DNA from: Marinifilaceae bacterium | GTDB lineage: Bacteria > Bacteroidota > Bacteroidia > Bacteroidales > Marinifilaceae | Assembly (NCBI GenBank): GCA_025210485.1 | Contig: JAOARN010000076.1 | Span: 17,652-81,651 of the forward strand | DNA: 64,000 nucleotides | Reading direction: 5' to 3' | Part shown: one piece after another, positions 18,301 through 25,820 of the stretch | Numbering within the stretch: the first letter of the stretch is position 1 | How the letters are laid out: each line of letters starts with the position of its first letter | The notes under the pieces: generated by a model | Database searches by the model: none | What the model saw: the letters and a program-made list of their open reading frames with translations, nothing else | Told to the model about the DNA's origin: nothing | Translations under genes and position numbers: made by a program

Positions 18301-18929
18301 CTAGAATAACCAGTAACAACAACTTCATCAAGTCCTGATACATCTACATCCATAGTAATTGTAAGTTCCTCATTTCCCGAAAATTTAATTCTTTGAGTTT
18401 TGAAACCAACAAATGAAACAATTAAGGTTCCTTTATTGTCTGGGACTTTTAACGAAAACAAACCTTCGGTATTGGTTGTAGTACCAGTATATGTCCCATC
18501 TAGCATAATTGTTACACCTGGCAATAAAACTCCTTGCTTATCAGTAACTTTTCCTTTAATACTAGTTTTTTTCTGTTGATTCTTCTCGACTTCTTTGTTT
18601 TTATCAATAATAAGTATTAGGTCTTTTTCAATCTTAAAGGTTTTACCTATAGGATCTAAAACTTCTTTTACAACCTCTTTCCAATCAACATCTTGATAAT
18701 TAACATTTTCAAGTTTGTGATTTTTCAATTCCTTACCTCGGTATAGGAAACCCATTTCTATTTGATTTCCAATTTTTTCAATTACTTCCTGTACGCTTAC
18801 AGATTTCATTTTAAGGCTAACTTTCTTTTCTTGTATTCCAGCAAAAGTTGGCATACTCAAACAAATTACAAGCAATAAGCTAAGTAATTTTTTGTGCCCT
18901 TTATGAACACTCTTCCGTTTTTTCTTCAT
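15318..18929 (-). CDS. SusC/RagA family TonB-linked outer-membrane transporter (locus 1)
   Basis: A 1203-residue TonB-dependent transporter. After the signal peptide comes an STN domain (about residues 35-110), the module that lets such receptors signal to a FecR anti-sigma factor. Next is a carboxypeptidase-like beta-sandwich (GKVTDKQGVLLPGVTIMLDG, about 127-210), the plug with DEVVVTGYSSVRRKDYVG and VRGTSTLLG...PLWVVDGV, the DASATAIYGSAAANGVIVINT signature, and a 22-strand barrel ending in the aromatic FTLNVSL. It pairs with the SusD downstream (11-nt gap). An ECF-type promoter at 19036-19069 and a leader hairpin at 18988-19014 precede it. The STN domain plus adjacent fecR and sigma genes indicates substrate-induced autoregulation. 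Confidence 0.95.
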   Translation of the reverse strand: MKKKRKSVHKGHKKLLSLLLVICLSMPTFAGIQEKKVSLKMKSVSVQEVIEKIGNQIEMGFLYRGKELKNHKLENVNYQDVDWKEVVKEVLDPIGKTFKIEKDLILIIDKNKEVEKNQQKKTSIKGKVTDKQGVLLPGVTIMLDGTYTGTTTNTEGLFSLKVPDNKGTLIVSFVGFKTQRIKFSGNEELTITMDVDVSGLDEVVVTGYSSVRRKDYVGSAVTVKMKDAIVAGVSNVDEMLAGTIPGMTVSRSSGMVGTSAQVRVRGTSTLLGSQSPLWVVDGVIQRNPSAQYNTEGGLSFTNNDSDMTSMVSNAISWLNPNDIENITVLKDASATAIYGSAAANGVIVINTKRSNKEQLNINYTGELSLGMAPSYRMYDRMNSKEMMRFSFENYQSGMQYPSKPIELGFVGIIQKLHNKQITVEEYQKEYNKLETINTDWFDMLFRNSLSNKHSLSISAGTKNISTRASFGFEDTKGEAIGNDMTQYTATSNSTLSLENGIKVNLGLKASIREVDGFAYDVNPFDYAYNTSRVIEGKDKEGNYVYHSKYGRGSTAISGLDKYDYNIFNEIDNTGLITKNKNFGVFGDVQVPFLKKFKYKGMFSYDFASNTVKSWATENSNYITQIRGYEFGQYSPNSPEQNSSRLPFGGVLRTDDINTDSWTFRNDFIYDNFIESKHRITGQLGVELSSTERKGNQNTTYGYMPDRGETFAAVPIQYYKFGNTSGTAEENLLLDEMRLAKLVMNRKNNYFSSYFLGVYSYKAKYIFNASGRIDASNRFGQDKNKRWQPTWSVGLKWNASAEEFAKELEWLNLATISASYGFQGNTVESVSPYLIASRAVFDNYTQQFKMGIKSLSNPDLGWEKTKTTNIGVQLAMFDSRLNFNLDYYHKNSDVLSSRTVAYENGVTNSYVEGVEMENSGYDFVVNLVPIKNKKFNWQLSLNFGKVKNKLSSAIRTNTLDDYLTGNAVVNGSEFSTLYSFKFKALSPEDGRPIFDLGKDLEGEDYIGEERNKITDEPLDYLVKSGSAIPDFSGGFNTRLQYDNWSLYMQFQMQFGGVGRLPALYDYTQKYGVPYPDANVSTKLINRWKKPGDENTTNIPSVPGVSQKLTMYVPSETSSWDTYKIYQFSDAQIAKTDMIRCGQISLAYELDKEITQRLKLNRVNFRLGVTNPFFIAFDKKWDGVDPETGNWPLRKMYTFTLNVSL

Positions 18930-18987
18930 AGTTTTGTGTCAGATTTTAGTTTATAGAATAGTTTATTTATTCTGTAATTGTTATAAG

Positions 18988-19022
18988 ACCGATAAAGTGT
19001 GGAGCTTCATCGGTTTTTTTTT
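18988..19022 (+). terminator. Plus-strand intrinsic terminator in the susC leader (locus 1)
   Basis: ACCGATAAAG (18988-18997), loop TGTGGAG, CTTCATCGGT (19005-19014) forms a 10-bp stem with one G-U pair, followed on the plus strand by an unbroken T-run to 19022. No plus-strand gene ends here. It would stop a transcript running antisense across the susC start. On the minus strand it is a hairpin within the roughly 100-nt susC leader. Confidence 0.6.
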
Positions 19023-19035
19023 GACTTAACTGTAT

Positions 19036-19069
19036 CTATGACGTCTTCCGTCAACTATAGGGTGGTTCT
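19036..19069 (-). promoter_or_regulatory. Candidate ECF sigma promoter of susC (locus 1)
   Basis: On the minus strand the block AGAACCACCCT (19059-19069) is followed after 16 nt by GTCATAG (19036-19042). The same two blocks with the same spacing occur before fecR at 20481-20514. AACC-like -35 and GTC-like -10 elements are what ECF sigma factors use, so this is the likely target of the adjacent sigma gene. The transcript would start near 19032. Confidence 0.65.
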
Positions 19070-19229
19070 GTTTTTATATTTTGTAGTTTTTTTTATTTAT
19101 TAATGTTTTTTTAACTCTAGATACTCTCACAATCAATCTTAAACCACTTAATATCCAACACTTAAACTTTTAATTCACTATTCTTCTCCAAGATTAATAA
19201 TATTCGAAAAAAAAATTCTTAAACGAAAA

Positions 19230-19259
19230 AAGAGGTGTTTCCTGACAAAAACACCTCTT
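19230..19259 (-). terminator. Intrinsic terminator after fecR (locus 1)
   Basis: AAGAGGTGTTT (19230-19240), loop CCTGACAA, AAACACCTCTT (19249-19259) gives an 11-bp perfect stem. On the minus strand it is followed by a T-rich run (A-run at 19226-19230 and before). It separates sigma-fecR transcription from susC, which therefore needs its own promoter. Confidence 0.85.
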
Positions 19260-19286
19260 AATAATGATTACCTATATTTATAGAAA

Positions 19287-20474
19287 CTACATCTTTTTGT
19301 GAATAATTACCACATCATCTTTTAAATCAAATTCAAGATCTGATAATTGTTCCAACAAATTAAAAATATCCTTTAAATTTTCATATTTCTTCATTTTACC
19401 ATTGAATGTAATATTCTTAATTGATTCATTTGTAATAAAAAATTTAATATCATACCATCTTGAAAGAATAAGCATAAAATCTTCCAACCTTGTGTTATCC
19501 AGAAAGAAAACCCCCTCTTTCCAAGATGTATAAATTTCGGTTTTTACTTGTTTTGTTTTTAATTCCTTATTTGTTTTCGAATAATTTGCTTGCAGAGACG
19601 GTGATAAAATAGTTTTTAAATTAAATTCAAATCCTTTTGCCTGTATTGCAACAGATCCATTCACAAGTGTGGTTTGTATATTATTCTCTTCAGGGTATGC
19701 TTTCACATTAAACTCTGTCCCTAAAACTTTAACCTCTAAATCATCAACTTTTACAATAAAAGCTTTTTCTTTATTATGAGCAACATCAAAATAAGCCTCA
19801 CCATTGAGATTTACTACTCTTCTATTTCCTACAAACTTTGTTGGATAAGTAAAGCTGCTTTCAGAATTAAGCCACACTTTTGTTCCATCCGATAAAATCA
19901 GTTTATATTCACCACCTCTAGGAATTCGAATCCTATTTAATGCTTCTTTTTTCACAAAATTATCATTTGCTTGATACCTTAGCAGGCCTGATGTATTAGA
20001 AATATTTGTCCCATCTATTTCCTTAACCAGAGTATCAACAATTTCCAAATTGACTACTTGTCCATTTGCGAGGGTCAATTCTGCCTTTTTAGAACCAGGT
20101 TTAAATTTTTCAAAATTATTAACATAGGACTTTTGTTCAATATCTATATTTCGAGACACCAACAAGAATACAATACCAATAGGGATTATAATAGCTGCTG
20201 CATACGCAAACCATCTATTGAATGATATTTTCCGTTTTTGTGATTTTGAAATTCGGTTCTTAAACAATTGAATTGCCTTTTCAATGTCAGGCTCTTTTAG
20301 ATCATCATTTTCAACCAAAGCATAGAATTTCTCTGTTTCTTCTACATATGCCTTGTGTTTTTCCGATGCATTAAGCCAAGTTTCAAATTCTTGCTTTTCT
20401 TCGGAATTTGTCTCCCTAAATATATTCTTAGAGATTAATGACCAGTCAATATTTTTATCTTTTTTTTTCCCCAT
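19287..20474 (-). CDS. FecR family anti-sigma regulator (locus 1)
   Basis: A 395-residue inner-membrane regulator. The N-terminal cytoplasmic part (residues 1-80, with FRETNSEEKQEFETWLNASEKHKAYVEE) should bind the ECF sigma factor. A single membrane helix follows (about 87-107). The periplasmic FecR domain has the hallmark RIPRGGEYKLILSDGTKVWLN...YFDVAHNKEKAFIVKV and VLGTEFNVKAYPEE. A C-terminal STN-like domain (about 325-395, the usual C-terminal module of Bacteroidota FecR) ends the protein. It would sense the STN domain of the neighbouring SusC and release or activate the sigma factor. It lies 51 nt after the sigma gene stop, and that gap holds an ECF-type promoter. Confidence 0.93.
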   Translation of the reverse strand: MGKKKDKNIDWSLISKNIFRETNSEEKQEFETWLNASEKHKAYVEETEKFYALVENDDLKEPDIEKAIQLFKNRISKSQKRKISFNRWFAYAAAIIIPIGIVFLLVSRNIDIEQKSYVNNFEKFKPGSKKAELTLANGQVVNLEIVDTLVKEIDGTNISNTSGLLRYQANDNFVKKEALNRIRIPRGGEYKLILSDGTKVWLNSESSFTYPTKFVGNRRVVNLNGEAYFDVAHNKEKAFIVKVDDLEVKVLGTEFNVKAYPEENNIQTTLVNGSVAIQAKGFEFNLKTILSPSLQANYSKTNKELKTKQVKTEIYTSWKEGVFFLDNTRLEDFMLILSRWYDIKFFITNESIKNITFNGKMKKYENLKDIFNLLEQLSDLEFDLKDDVVIIHKKM

Positions 20475-20480
20475 TTGCTT

Positions 20481-20514
20481 CTAGGACATTTTAAGTTGAA
20501 AAAAGGGTGGTTCT
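20481..20514 (-). promoter_or_regulatory. Candidate ECF sigma promoter of fecR (locus 1)
   Basis: AGAACCACCCT (20504-20514) and GTCCTAG (20481-20487) on the minus strand are spaced by 16 nt, exactly as in the element before susC. The -10-like block ends only 6 nt before the fecR ATG, so the resulting fecR message would be nearly leaderless, or this copy serves another purpose. Confidence 0.6.
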
Positions 20515-20525
20515 ATTTTACAAAT

Positions 20526-21089
20526 TTATTTCATCATAAAAATAATCAACAATTTTAGATAGTCATCAAACCCTTGTTCTCTAATAATTCTATAAGCTCT
20601 TTTTATATGATCTTTTATTGTGTTAATTGACAAATCTAATTCCTCTGCGATTTCTTTATATTTCATATCCTGAATAACTGCCATTTTAAATGTTTGTTTA
20701 CATTTTTCGGGTAAATCTTCTATCGCATTCTTTATTTTTGAAATTAACTCTTCATCATCAATCATTTCATAACTGCTAGATATTGTAATAGCCTCCATTT
20801 CCTTAAGTCGATAATTATCTACAACTTTTAAATGTCTTAAATGATTAATACAGTTATTTCTAACAGCAGTATATAAGTAGGCCTTTACAGAACTTGAAAT
20901 ATTTTGTTTTGTAGCATTTTCCCAAAGATTGTATATAATATCCTGAACTATATCCTCTGCTATGTCCTGCTGATACACAATACTTTGTGCAAAAATAGTT
21001 AGCTTGGAATAGTACAGATGATATATTTCCTCAAAGGCATCAACTTTTCTTTCCTTTATGTCTTTTAACAATTCGACTTGGGATCTCAA
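20526..21089 (-). CDS. ECF RNA polymerase sigma factor (locus 1)
   Basis: A 187-residue sigma-70 family protein of ECF size. Region 2 is seen in EEIYHLYYSKLTIFAQSIV...DIAEDIVQDIIYNLWE, and region 4 helix-turn-helix in LPEKCKQTFKMAVIQDMKYKEIAEELDLSINTIKDHIKRAYRIIRE. No region 1.1 or 3 is present, as expected. It heads the regulatory pair with fecR and is the natural reader of the AGAACCACCCT...GTC elements before fecR and susC. No such element precedes the sigma gene itself, so its own expression probably relies on another promoter. Confidence 0.94.
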   Translation of the reverse strand: MRSQVELLKDIKERKVDAFEEIYHLYYSKLTIFAQSIVYQQDIAEDIVQDIIYNLWENATKQNISSSVKAYLYTAVRNNCINHLRHLKVVDNYRLKEMEAITISSSYEMIDDEELISKIKNAIEDLPEKCKQTFKMAVIQDMKYKEIAEELDLSINTIKDHIKRAYRIIREQGFDDYLKLLIIFMMK

Positions 21090-21905
21090 AACAATATAAT
21101 AGATTATAATTTTCAGTGGAAAGATAAAAATATTTCAAAAAAATAAAAACTCCATGATGCTGACTACCGCAAAATAATTGGTTTCCAATCAAAGAATACA
21201 GACCTTATTAGAAGTTTTTCAATAGTATCATACTCAATGAAAACCAAACATATAGATGTTTTTAAAAAAAAATAAAGTTTAAGTTTTGTTAATTATTTCA
21301 TAAATCTAAATTGGAGCGATACTATGAATCAGTACAACTACATGATGGTTTAATTTAAAAAATTATTTATTAATGCTAATTCCAGGCTTACATCCTTTGA
21401 TCTATAAATCTTTAACCCAACACATTGAATTAAACCCTGTTATAAATACCTTTAAGGCAAGATAAATCAATTTCCTATAAAACCATTTATCCGACTGTAT
21501 TCATATGTCTTTTCTGCCAAGATTTAAGTCATCATTATTTCTTTCCACTACAGAATTACCTGAAAAACTGACACTTAATTTATTAAATTAGATAAAAACT
21601 ATTTAAATACTCAGCAATGGCTTTATTATAACGAAAAATGAATCAAACAATCTCAGAAAATAAAGACTAGAATTCAGCAATAACTAGGATTAAAAAAAAA
21701 TTGAGGATTACACTAATATGATTAACAAACAATTTTTAAAATTTCCATATTCACTCATCAAGCTATTATCCGATTTATAATTCACACTAATTTTGAAATA
21801 ATAAAACTGATATATACTTTTGAATTTAAAATAATTTTTATCATAAAATACGAATTCCATATTGTATTTTATCAACTAATCATATTACACTTAACACCCA
21901 CTACT
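21090..21905. other. Gene-free interval between locus 1 and lysO
   Basis: About 816 bases between divergent genes (sigma on the minus strand, lysO on the plus strand). It is AT-rich with stop codons in all frames. I see no RNA structure, repeat or clear promoter pair in it. Confidence 0.5.
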
Positions 21906-22181
21906 ATGATAACCGTTTTAGTTTTAATGTTTCTGGGGATGCTTGTTGGTTTTATATTTAGCAAACAGAAACTTTTTATTAAGATAGCCGATAAGCTATG
22001 CACTTTGGCTATTTTCGCTCTATTATTTCTTCTTGGTATAAATGTAGGCTCAAATGAAAAAATTGTTCAAAACTTCCATAATTTGGGAGTACAAGCCATA
22101 ATAATAACAATAGGAGCTCTACTTGGATCTTTAATACTGGCACTAATCACTTACAAATTATTCTTCCAATCAAAAAAATAA
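21906..22181 (+). CDS. lysO: LysO family lysine exporter, N-terminal part
   Basis: A 91-residue membrane protein with three helices (LVLMFLGMLVGFIFS, LAIFALLFLLGINVGS, AIIITIGALLGSLILALITYKLFF). It matches the first third of LysO (DUF340), the inner-membrane exporter of lysine and toxic lysine analogues. The gene downstream supplies the rest; together 91 + 201 residues give the roughly 300 residues of single-chain LysO. The 6-nt gap after a proper stop and a fresh ATG argue for a two-subunit arrangement rather than a recent frameshift. Confidence 0.8.
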   Translation: MITVLVLMFLGMLVGFIFSKQKLFIKIADKLCTLAIFALLFLLGINVGSNEKIVQNFHNLGVQAIIITIGALLGSLILALITYKLFFQSKK

Positions 22182-22187
22182 ACTATT

Positions 22188-22793
22188 ATGAAAGGTAGCC
22201 TAATTATATTATCATTCTTTGTACTAGGACTTATTTTAGGAATATACAAACTACTACCAAGCTCATTACTAGAGCAAGATTTTAGCATGCCAGCTCTGTA
22301 CTTTCTTATGTTTGTTGTAGGAATTGGGGTTGGTGCAGACAAATCATCTTTGAAGGTAATAAAGGAAACAAATATTAAAATTGTTCTTGTGCCTTTATGT
22401 GTCATAATTGGCTCCCTAATTGGTGCTGGGCTAGTTTCATTTCTCCTGAAAGAGGTTGGAGTAATTGATGCTATGGCTGTTGGAGCTGGTTTTGGATATT
22501 ATAGCCTATCCTCAATATTTATTACTGAACTCAGAGGTGAGACTTTAGGAGTGATAGCTTTATTATCTAATATTATGCGTGAAATAATCACTTTATTAGC
22601 TGTGCCTATTTTTGTAAAATATTTTGGGAAATTAGCAGGTATAGTTTCAGGTGGAGCAACTTCTATGGATACAACTCTTCCTATTATCACAAAGTATTCT
22701 GGTAAAGAATGGGCGGTTATTTCCATATTCAATGGTATCGTGCTTACGATACTAGTTCCTATAATAGTAGGATTTCTACTCAAATTAGTGTAA
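22188..22793 (+). CDS. lysO: LysO family lysine exporter, C-terminal part
   Basis: A 201-residue membrane protein with about six helices. Conserved LysO segments include MFVVGIGVGADKSSLK, AVGAGFGYYSLSSIFITELRGETLGVIALLSNI, and GGATSMDTTLPIITKYSG. This is the catalytic two-thirds of the exporter, which moves lysine out of the cytoplasm using the proton gradient. It is translated right after the N-terminal part (6-nt gap), so the two should assemble as subunits. Confidence 0.85.
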   Translation: MKGSLIILSFFVLGLILGIYKLLPSSLLEQDFSMPALYFLMFVVGIGVGADKSSLKVIKETNIKIVLVPLCVIIGSLIGAGLVSFLLKEVGVIDAMAVGAGFGYYSLSSIFITELRGETLGVIALLSNIMREIITLLAVPIFVKYFGKLAGIVSGGATSMDTTLPIITKYSGKEWAVISIFNGIVLTILVPIIVGFLLKLV

Positions 22794-22880
22794 AAAAATA
22801 TAAGCTTGAAACTTCTATTGATTCTCTATTTTCAATGGAATCGACAAACTGTATTTTATTTTTTTATGATTATAAAAAAC

Positions 22881-22910
22881 TTGAGATTAATTATTTTAAT
22901 TATAAATTTG
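22881..22910 (+). promoter_or_regulatory. Bacteroidota-type promoter of ridA
   Basis: TTG at 22881-22883 and TAAATTTG at 22903-22910 have a 19-nt spacer, a good match to the TTG-N17-23-TAnnTTTG pattern. The transcript would start near 22917, leaving a leader of about 80 nt before the ridA ATG. Confidence 0.6.
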
Positions 22911-22995
22911 CGAAAATTAATTATAATTGAAACTAAACTATAGTTATCATAAACAGCTTTCTGCAATGAAAGTAGCAACAAAATAGATTTAAATT

Positions 22996-23373
22996 ATGAA
23001 AAAAATTATCAACTCAGAAAAAGCTCCTAAGGCTATTGGACCATACAGTCAAGCAATTGAGGCAAATGGAACTCTATATATTTCTGGACAACTTCCTGTT
23101 GATGTAGCAACTGGAAGCTTTGTAGAAGGTGGAGTTAAAGAACAAACCGAACAAGTAATGAAAAACATTGGCTACATATTGGAAGAAGCAGGATACAGCT
23201 TTAAAGATGTAGTAAAATCAACTTGTTTACTTAGTGATATTTCTTACTTTGCTGAAATGAACGAAGTATACGGAAAATACTATACTGAAGAATGCCCAGC
23301 TAGAGCTGCTTTTGCTGTTAAGGATTTACCTCTTGGAGCAATGGTAGAAATTGAAACGATTGCTGTAAAATAA
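22996..23373 (+). CDS. ridA: RidA family enamine/imine deaminase
   Basis: A 125-residue cytoplasmic protein of the YjgF/YER057c/UK114 family, which hydrolyses reactive 2-aminoacrylate and related enamines from amino-acid metabolism. It has the family start APKAIGPYSQAIEANGTLYISGQ and the active-site stretch CPARAAFAVKDLPLGAMVEIE, with Arg103 as the carboxylate-binding residue. Length is typical of the trimeric family. It has its own promoter and terminator. Presence near the split lysine exporter suggests amino-acid housekeeping but no operon link. Confidence 0.95.
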   Translation: MKKIINSEKAPKAIGPYSQAIEANGTLYISGQLPVDVATGSFVEGGVKEQTEQVMKNIGYILEEAGYSFKDVVKSTCLLSDISYFAEMNEVYGKYYTEECPARAAFAVKDLPLGAMVEIETIAVK

Positions 23374-23380
23374 TTAAAAA

Positions 23381-23411
23381 AAAGAGTCCAAATATTATGT
23401 TTGGACTCTTT
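23381..23411. terminator. Bidirectional terminator between ridA and hppA
   Basis: AAAGAGTCCAAA (23381-23392), loop TATTATG, TTTGGACTCTTT (23400-23411) is a 12-bp perfect stem flanked by an A-run on the left and a T-run on the right. It can stop both convergent genes. Confidence 0.92.
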
Positions 23412-23429
23412 TTTTATGTAAACAAACAG

Positions 23430-25820
23430 TTAATCTTTTTTTGGTATTCGCATTGAATAGAAACTTCTATAGACAAACACCAGACCAATAACTAAGAAAG
23501 CCCAACCGATAGCTTGCGCTAAATGAGCATGATCGGCCTTAATCATTTCAATAGATATCTCTGCCGCCAACAAACCAAATAATGTAGAAAATTTAATAAT
23601 CGGATTTAGTGCAACGGAAGAAGTATCCTTATAAGGATCACCAACAGTATCGCCTACCACACAAGCTTCGTGAAGAGGAGTGTTTTTTTCTTTTAAATCT
23701 ACCTCAACTACTTTTTTTGAATTATCCCAAGCTCCACCAGCATTTGCCATATACATAGCCTGAAATAGACCAAAAACAGCAATTGAAACCAAATACGAAA
23801 CAAAGAAGTTAGGATCTATAAATGCAAATGACAAGGTCAATGCCAATAAAACAATAAATATATTCCACATTCCTTTTTGAGCATATTTTGTACAGATTCT
23901 AACAACTGATTTAGAGTCATTTATATCTGCTTCTTCTTTATCTAAATTAATATTCTTTTTTATAAACTCGACGGCTCTATAAGCGCCTGTAGTAACTGCT
24001 TGCATGGAAGCACCCGAAAACCAATAAATAACTGCTCCACCACAAATAAAACCAAGAATAACTGGAGCATCCGTTAATTGAATTGCTAACAATCCTGCCT
24101 TTTTTAATATAAGAATTATGGAAAAAATCATGGTTGTTGCACCAATAACAGCTGTACCAATCAATACAGGTTTTGCAGTAGCTTTAAAAGTATTCCCAGC
24201 CGAGTCATTATCTTCTAAATAATGTTTCCCTTTCTCAAAATCTGGCTCAAAACCAAAATCTTTAGAAATCTCATCGCTGATATTATCTATATGTTCGATT
24301 CTGGATAATTCAAAAACAGATTGGGCATTATCTGTAACAGGTCCATAACTGTCTACAGCTATGGTAACAGGCCCCATACCAAGAAAACCAAATGCCACTA
24401 ATCCAAATGCAAAAATTGAAGGATACTCCATATAAGATGCCAAACCCATAGAGCTAATATAGTATGCCCCTCCCATTAAAGCAGCAATAATAATTCCCTT
24501 CCAGAAACTAGAGAAATTACCAGCCACCATTCCTGAAAGAATATTTAAGGATGCTCCACCCTCTCTGGATGCTGTAACCACTTCTTTTACATGTCTGGAA
24601 TTGGAGCTAGTAAAAGCCTTGGTTAATTCTGGAATTAAAGCAGCTGCCAATGTTCCACAACTTATAATTGTTGATAATTTCCACCACAAACCAGAACTCT
24701 CAAGTCCTGAAAGTTTAGCTAATAATAAATAACTTGCAATATATGTAACGATTATCGAAACTATAGAAGTAATCCAAACTAATGAAGACAAAGGAGCTTC
24801 AAAATCAAAATCTAGTTTATTGGAATATTTAGCTTTCGAAATAGCCATATTAAATTCATATGATACAACTGAAGTTAAAACCATCAAAAGACGCATAACA
24901 AAAATCCAAACAATAAATGAGGCTTGGAATTTAACACCTGTAACTGCAAGAATAATAAAAGTTATCAAAGCAACACCAGTAACACCATATGTTTCAAATC
25001 CATCAGCAGTAGGACCAACACTATCACCTGCATTATCTCCTGTACAATCAGCAATGACACCAGGATTTCGAGGGTCATCTTCTCCAATATTAAAAACAAT
25101 TTTCATTAAATCAGCTCCAATATCAGCAATTTTTGTAAAAATACCTCCAGCAATTCTCAAAGCCGAAGCTCCTAAAGATTCACCTATTGCAAATCCAACA
25201 AAACAAGCACCTGCACTTTCACCTGGAACAAATAAAAGTATAAAAAGCATCATTACCAGCTCAATACAGATTAGAAGTAATCCTATACTCATCCCTGCTT
25301 TTAAGGGGATATTTACAAGTTCAAACGGCTTGCGCATTAAAGAGGCAAATGCAGTTCTGGAGTTAGCTAATGTATTTATCCTTATGCCAAACCAGGCAAC
25401 TACATAGGAACCTAAAATCCCAAGTATTGACCAAAATAAAATTAAAAATACTTTGGAAATAGCCATATGACTTAAAGCATAGAAATAATAGAAAATCGCA
25501 ACTGCTATAATCGCAAACAATATTAGCAAGAATCTTCCTTGCTGCAATAAGTATGTTTTACAAGTTTCATATATAGTATTAGCAACATTAAGCATGGAAC
25601 TATGCGAGCTTAAATTTTTAATTTTTCGGAATTGCATCCATCCAAACAATAGTCCAATTATTATTATTGAAATCCCATAAAATAGGATATTCCAACCATC
25701 AATTCCTAAATTTGAGAATACGGTTTTTGACAGATCTGGAATTACCAAATCGGCTTCACTAGCGAAACTAAACATTGGCGCTAGTGTAATAAAGAGGCTT
25801 AATACAATAGTCTTTTTCAT
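23430..25820 (-). CDS. hppA: Membrane-bound cation-translocating pyrophosphatase
   Basis: A 796-residue polytopic protein (about 16 helices, with an N-terminal signal-like segment) that couples pyrophosphate hydrolysis to export of H+ and/or Na+. The substrate site motif EDDPRNPGVIADCTGDNAGD is at about 247-266. Further conserved blocks are VAFGFLGMGPVTIAVDSYGP, GGAWDNSKK and HEACVVGDTVGDPYKDTSS. Near residue 541 it reads GNTFKA; a Lys at this place is associated with potassium-independent enzymes (Ala in potassium-dependent ones). That assignment is tentative because the flanking residues differ from the usual GNTTKA. It ends at a terminator shared with ridA. Confidence 0.95.
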   Translation of the reverse strand: MKKTIVLSLFITLAPMFSFASEADLVIPDLSKTVFSNLGIDGWNILFYGISIIIIGLLFGWMQFRKIKNLSSHSSMLNVANTIYETCKTYLLQQGRFLLILFAIIAVAIFYYFYALSHMAISKVFLILFWSILGILGSYVVAWFGIRINTLANSRTAFASLMRKPFELVNIPLKAGMSIGLLLICIELVMMLFILLFVPGESAGACFVGFAIGESLGASALRIAGGIFTKIADIGADLMKIVFNIGEDDPRNPGVIADCTGDNAGDSVGPTADGFETYGVTGVALITFIILAVTGVKFQASFIVWIFVMRLLMVLTSVVSYEFNMAISKAKYSNKLDFDFEAPLSSLVWITSIVSIIVTYIASYLLLAKLSGLESSGLWWKLSTIISCGTLAAALIPELTKAFTSSNSRHVKEVVTASREGGASLNILSGMVAGNFSSFWKGIIIAALMGGAYYISSMGLASYMEYPSIFAFGLVAFGFLGMGPVTIAVDSYGPVTDNAQSVFELSRIEHIDNISDEISKDFGFEPDFEKGKHYLEDNDSAGNTFKATAKPVLIGTAVIGATTMIFSIILILKKAGLLAIQLTDAPVILGFICGGAVIYWFSGASMQAVTTGAYRAVEFIKKNINLDKEEADINDSKSVVRICTKYAQKGMWNIFIVLLALTLSFAFIDPNFFVSYLVSIAVFGLFQAMYMANAGGAWDNSKKVVEVDLKEKNTPLHEACVVGDTVGDPYKDTSSVALNPIIKFSTLFGLLAAEISIEMIKADHAHLAQAIGWAFLVIGLVFVYRSFYSMRIPKKD

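Larger units (their letters stand above)
18930..19286. other. Regulatory gap between fecR and susC (locus 1)
   Basis: About 357 bases with no gene. It contains, in minus-strand order, the fecR terminator (19230-19259), the ECF-type promoter (19036-19069) and the leader hairpin that is also a plus-strand terminator (18988-19022). Each has its own entry. Confidence 0.7.

Noticed and set aside
22182..22187. Recent frameshift splitting lysO
   Set aside because: The first part ends in a normal charged tail and stop, and the second begins with its own ATG after 6 nt; no shared frame remnant is seen.
24820..25407. 195-codon plus-strand frame opposite hppA
   Set aside because: It lies fully inside the strongly conserved hppA gene on the other strand; its Pro/Thr/Ser-rich translation reflects antisense of membrane helices.
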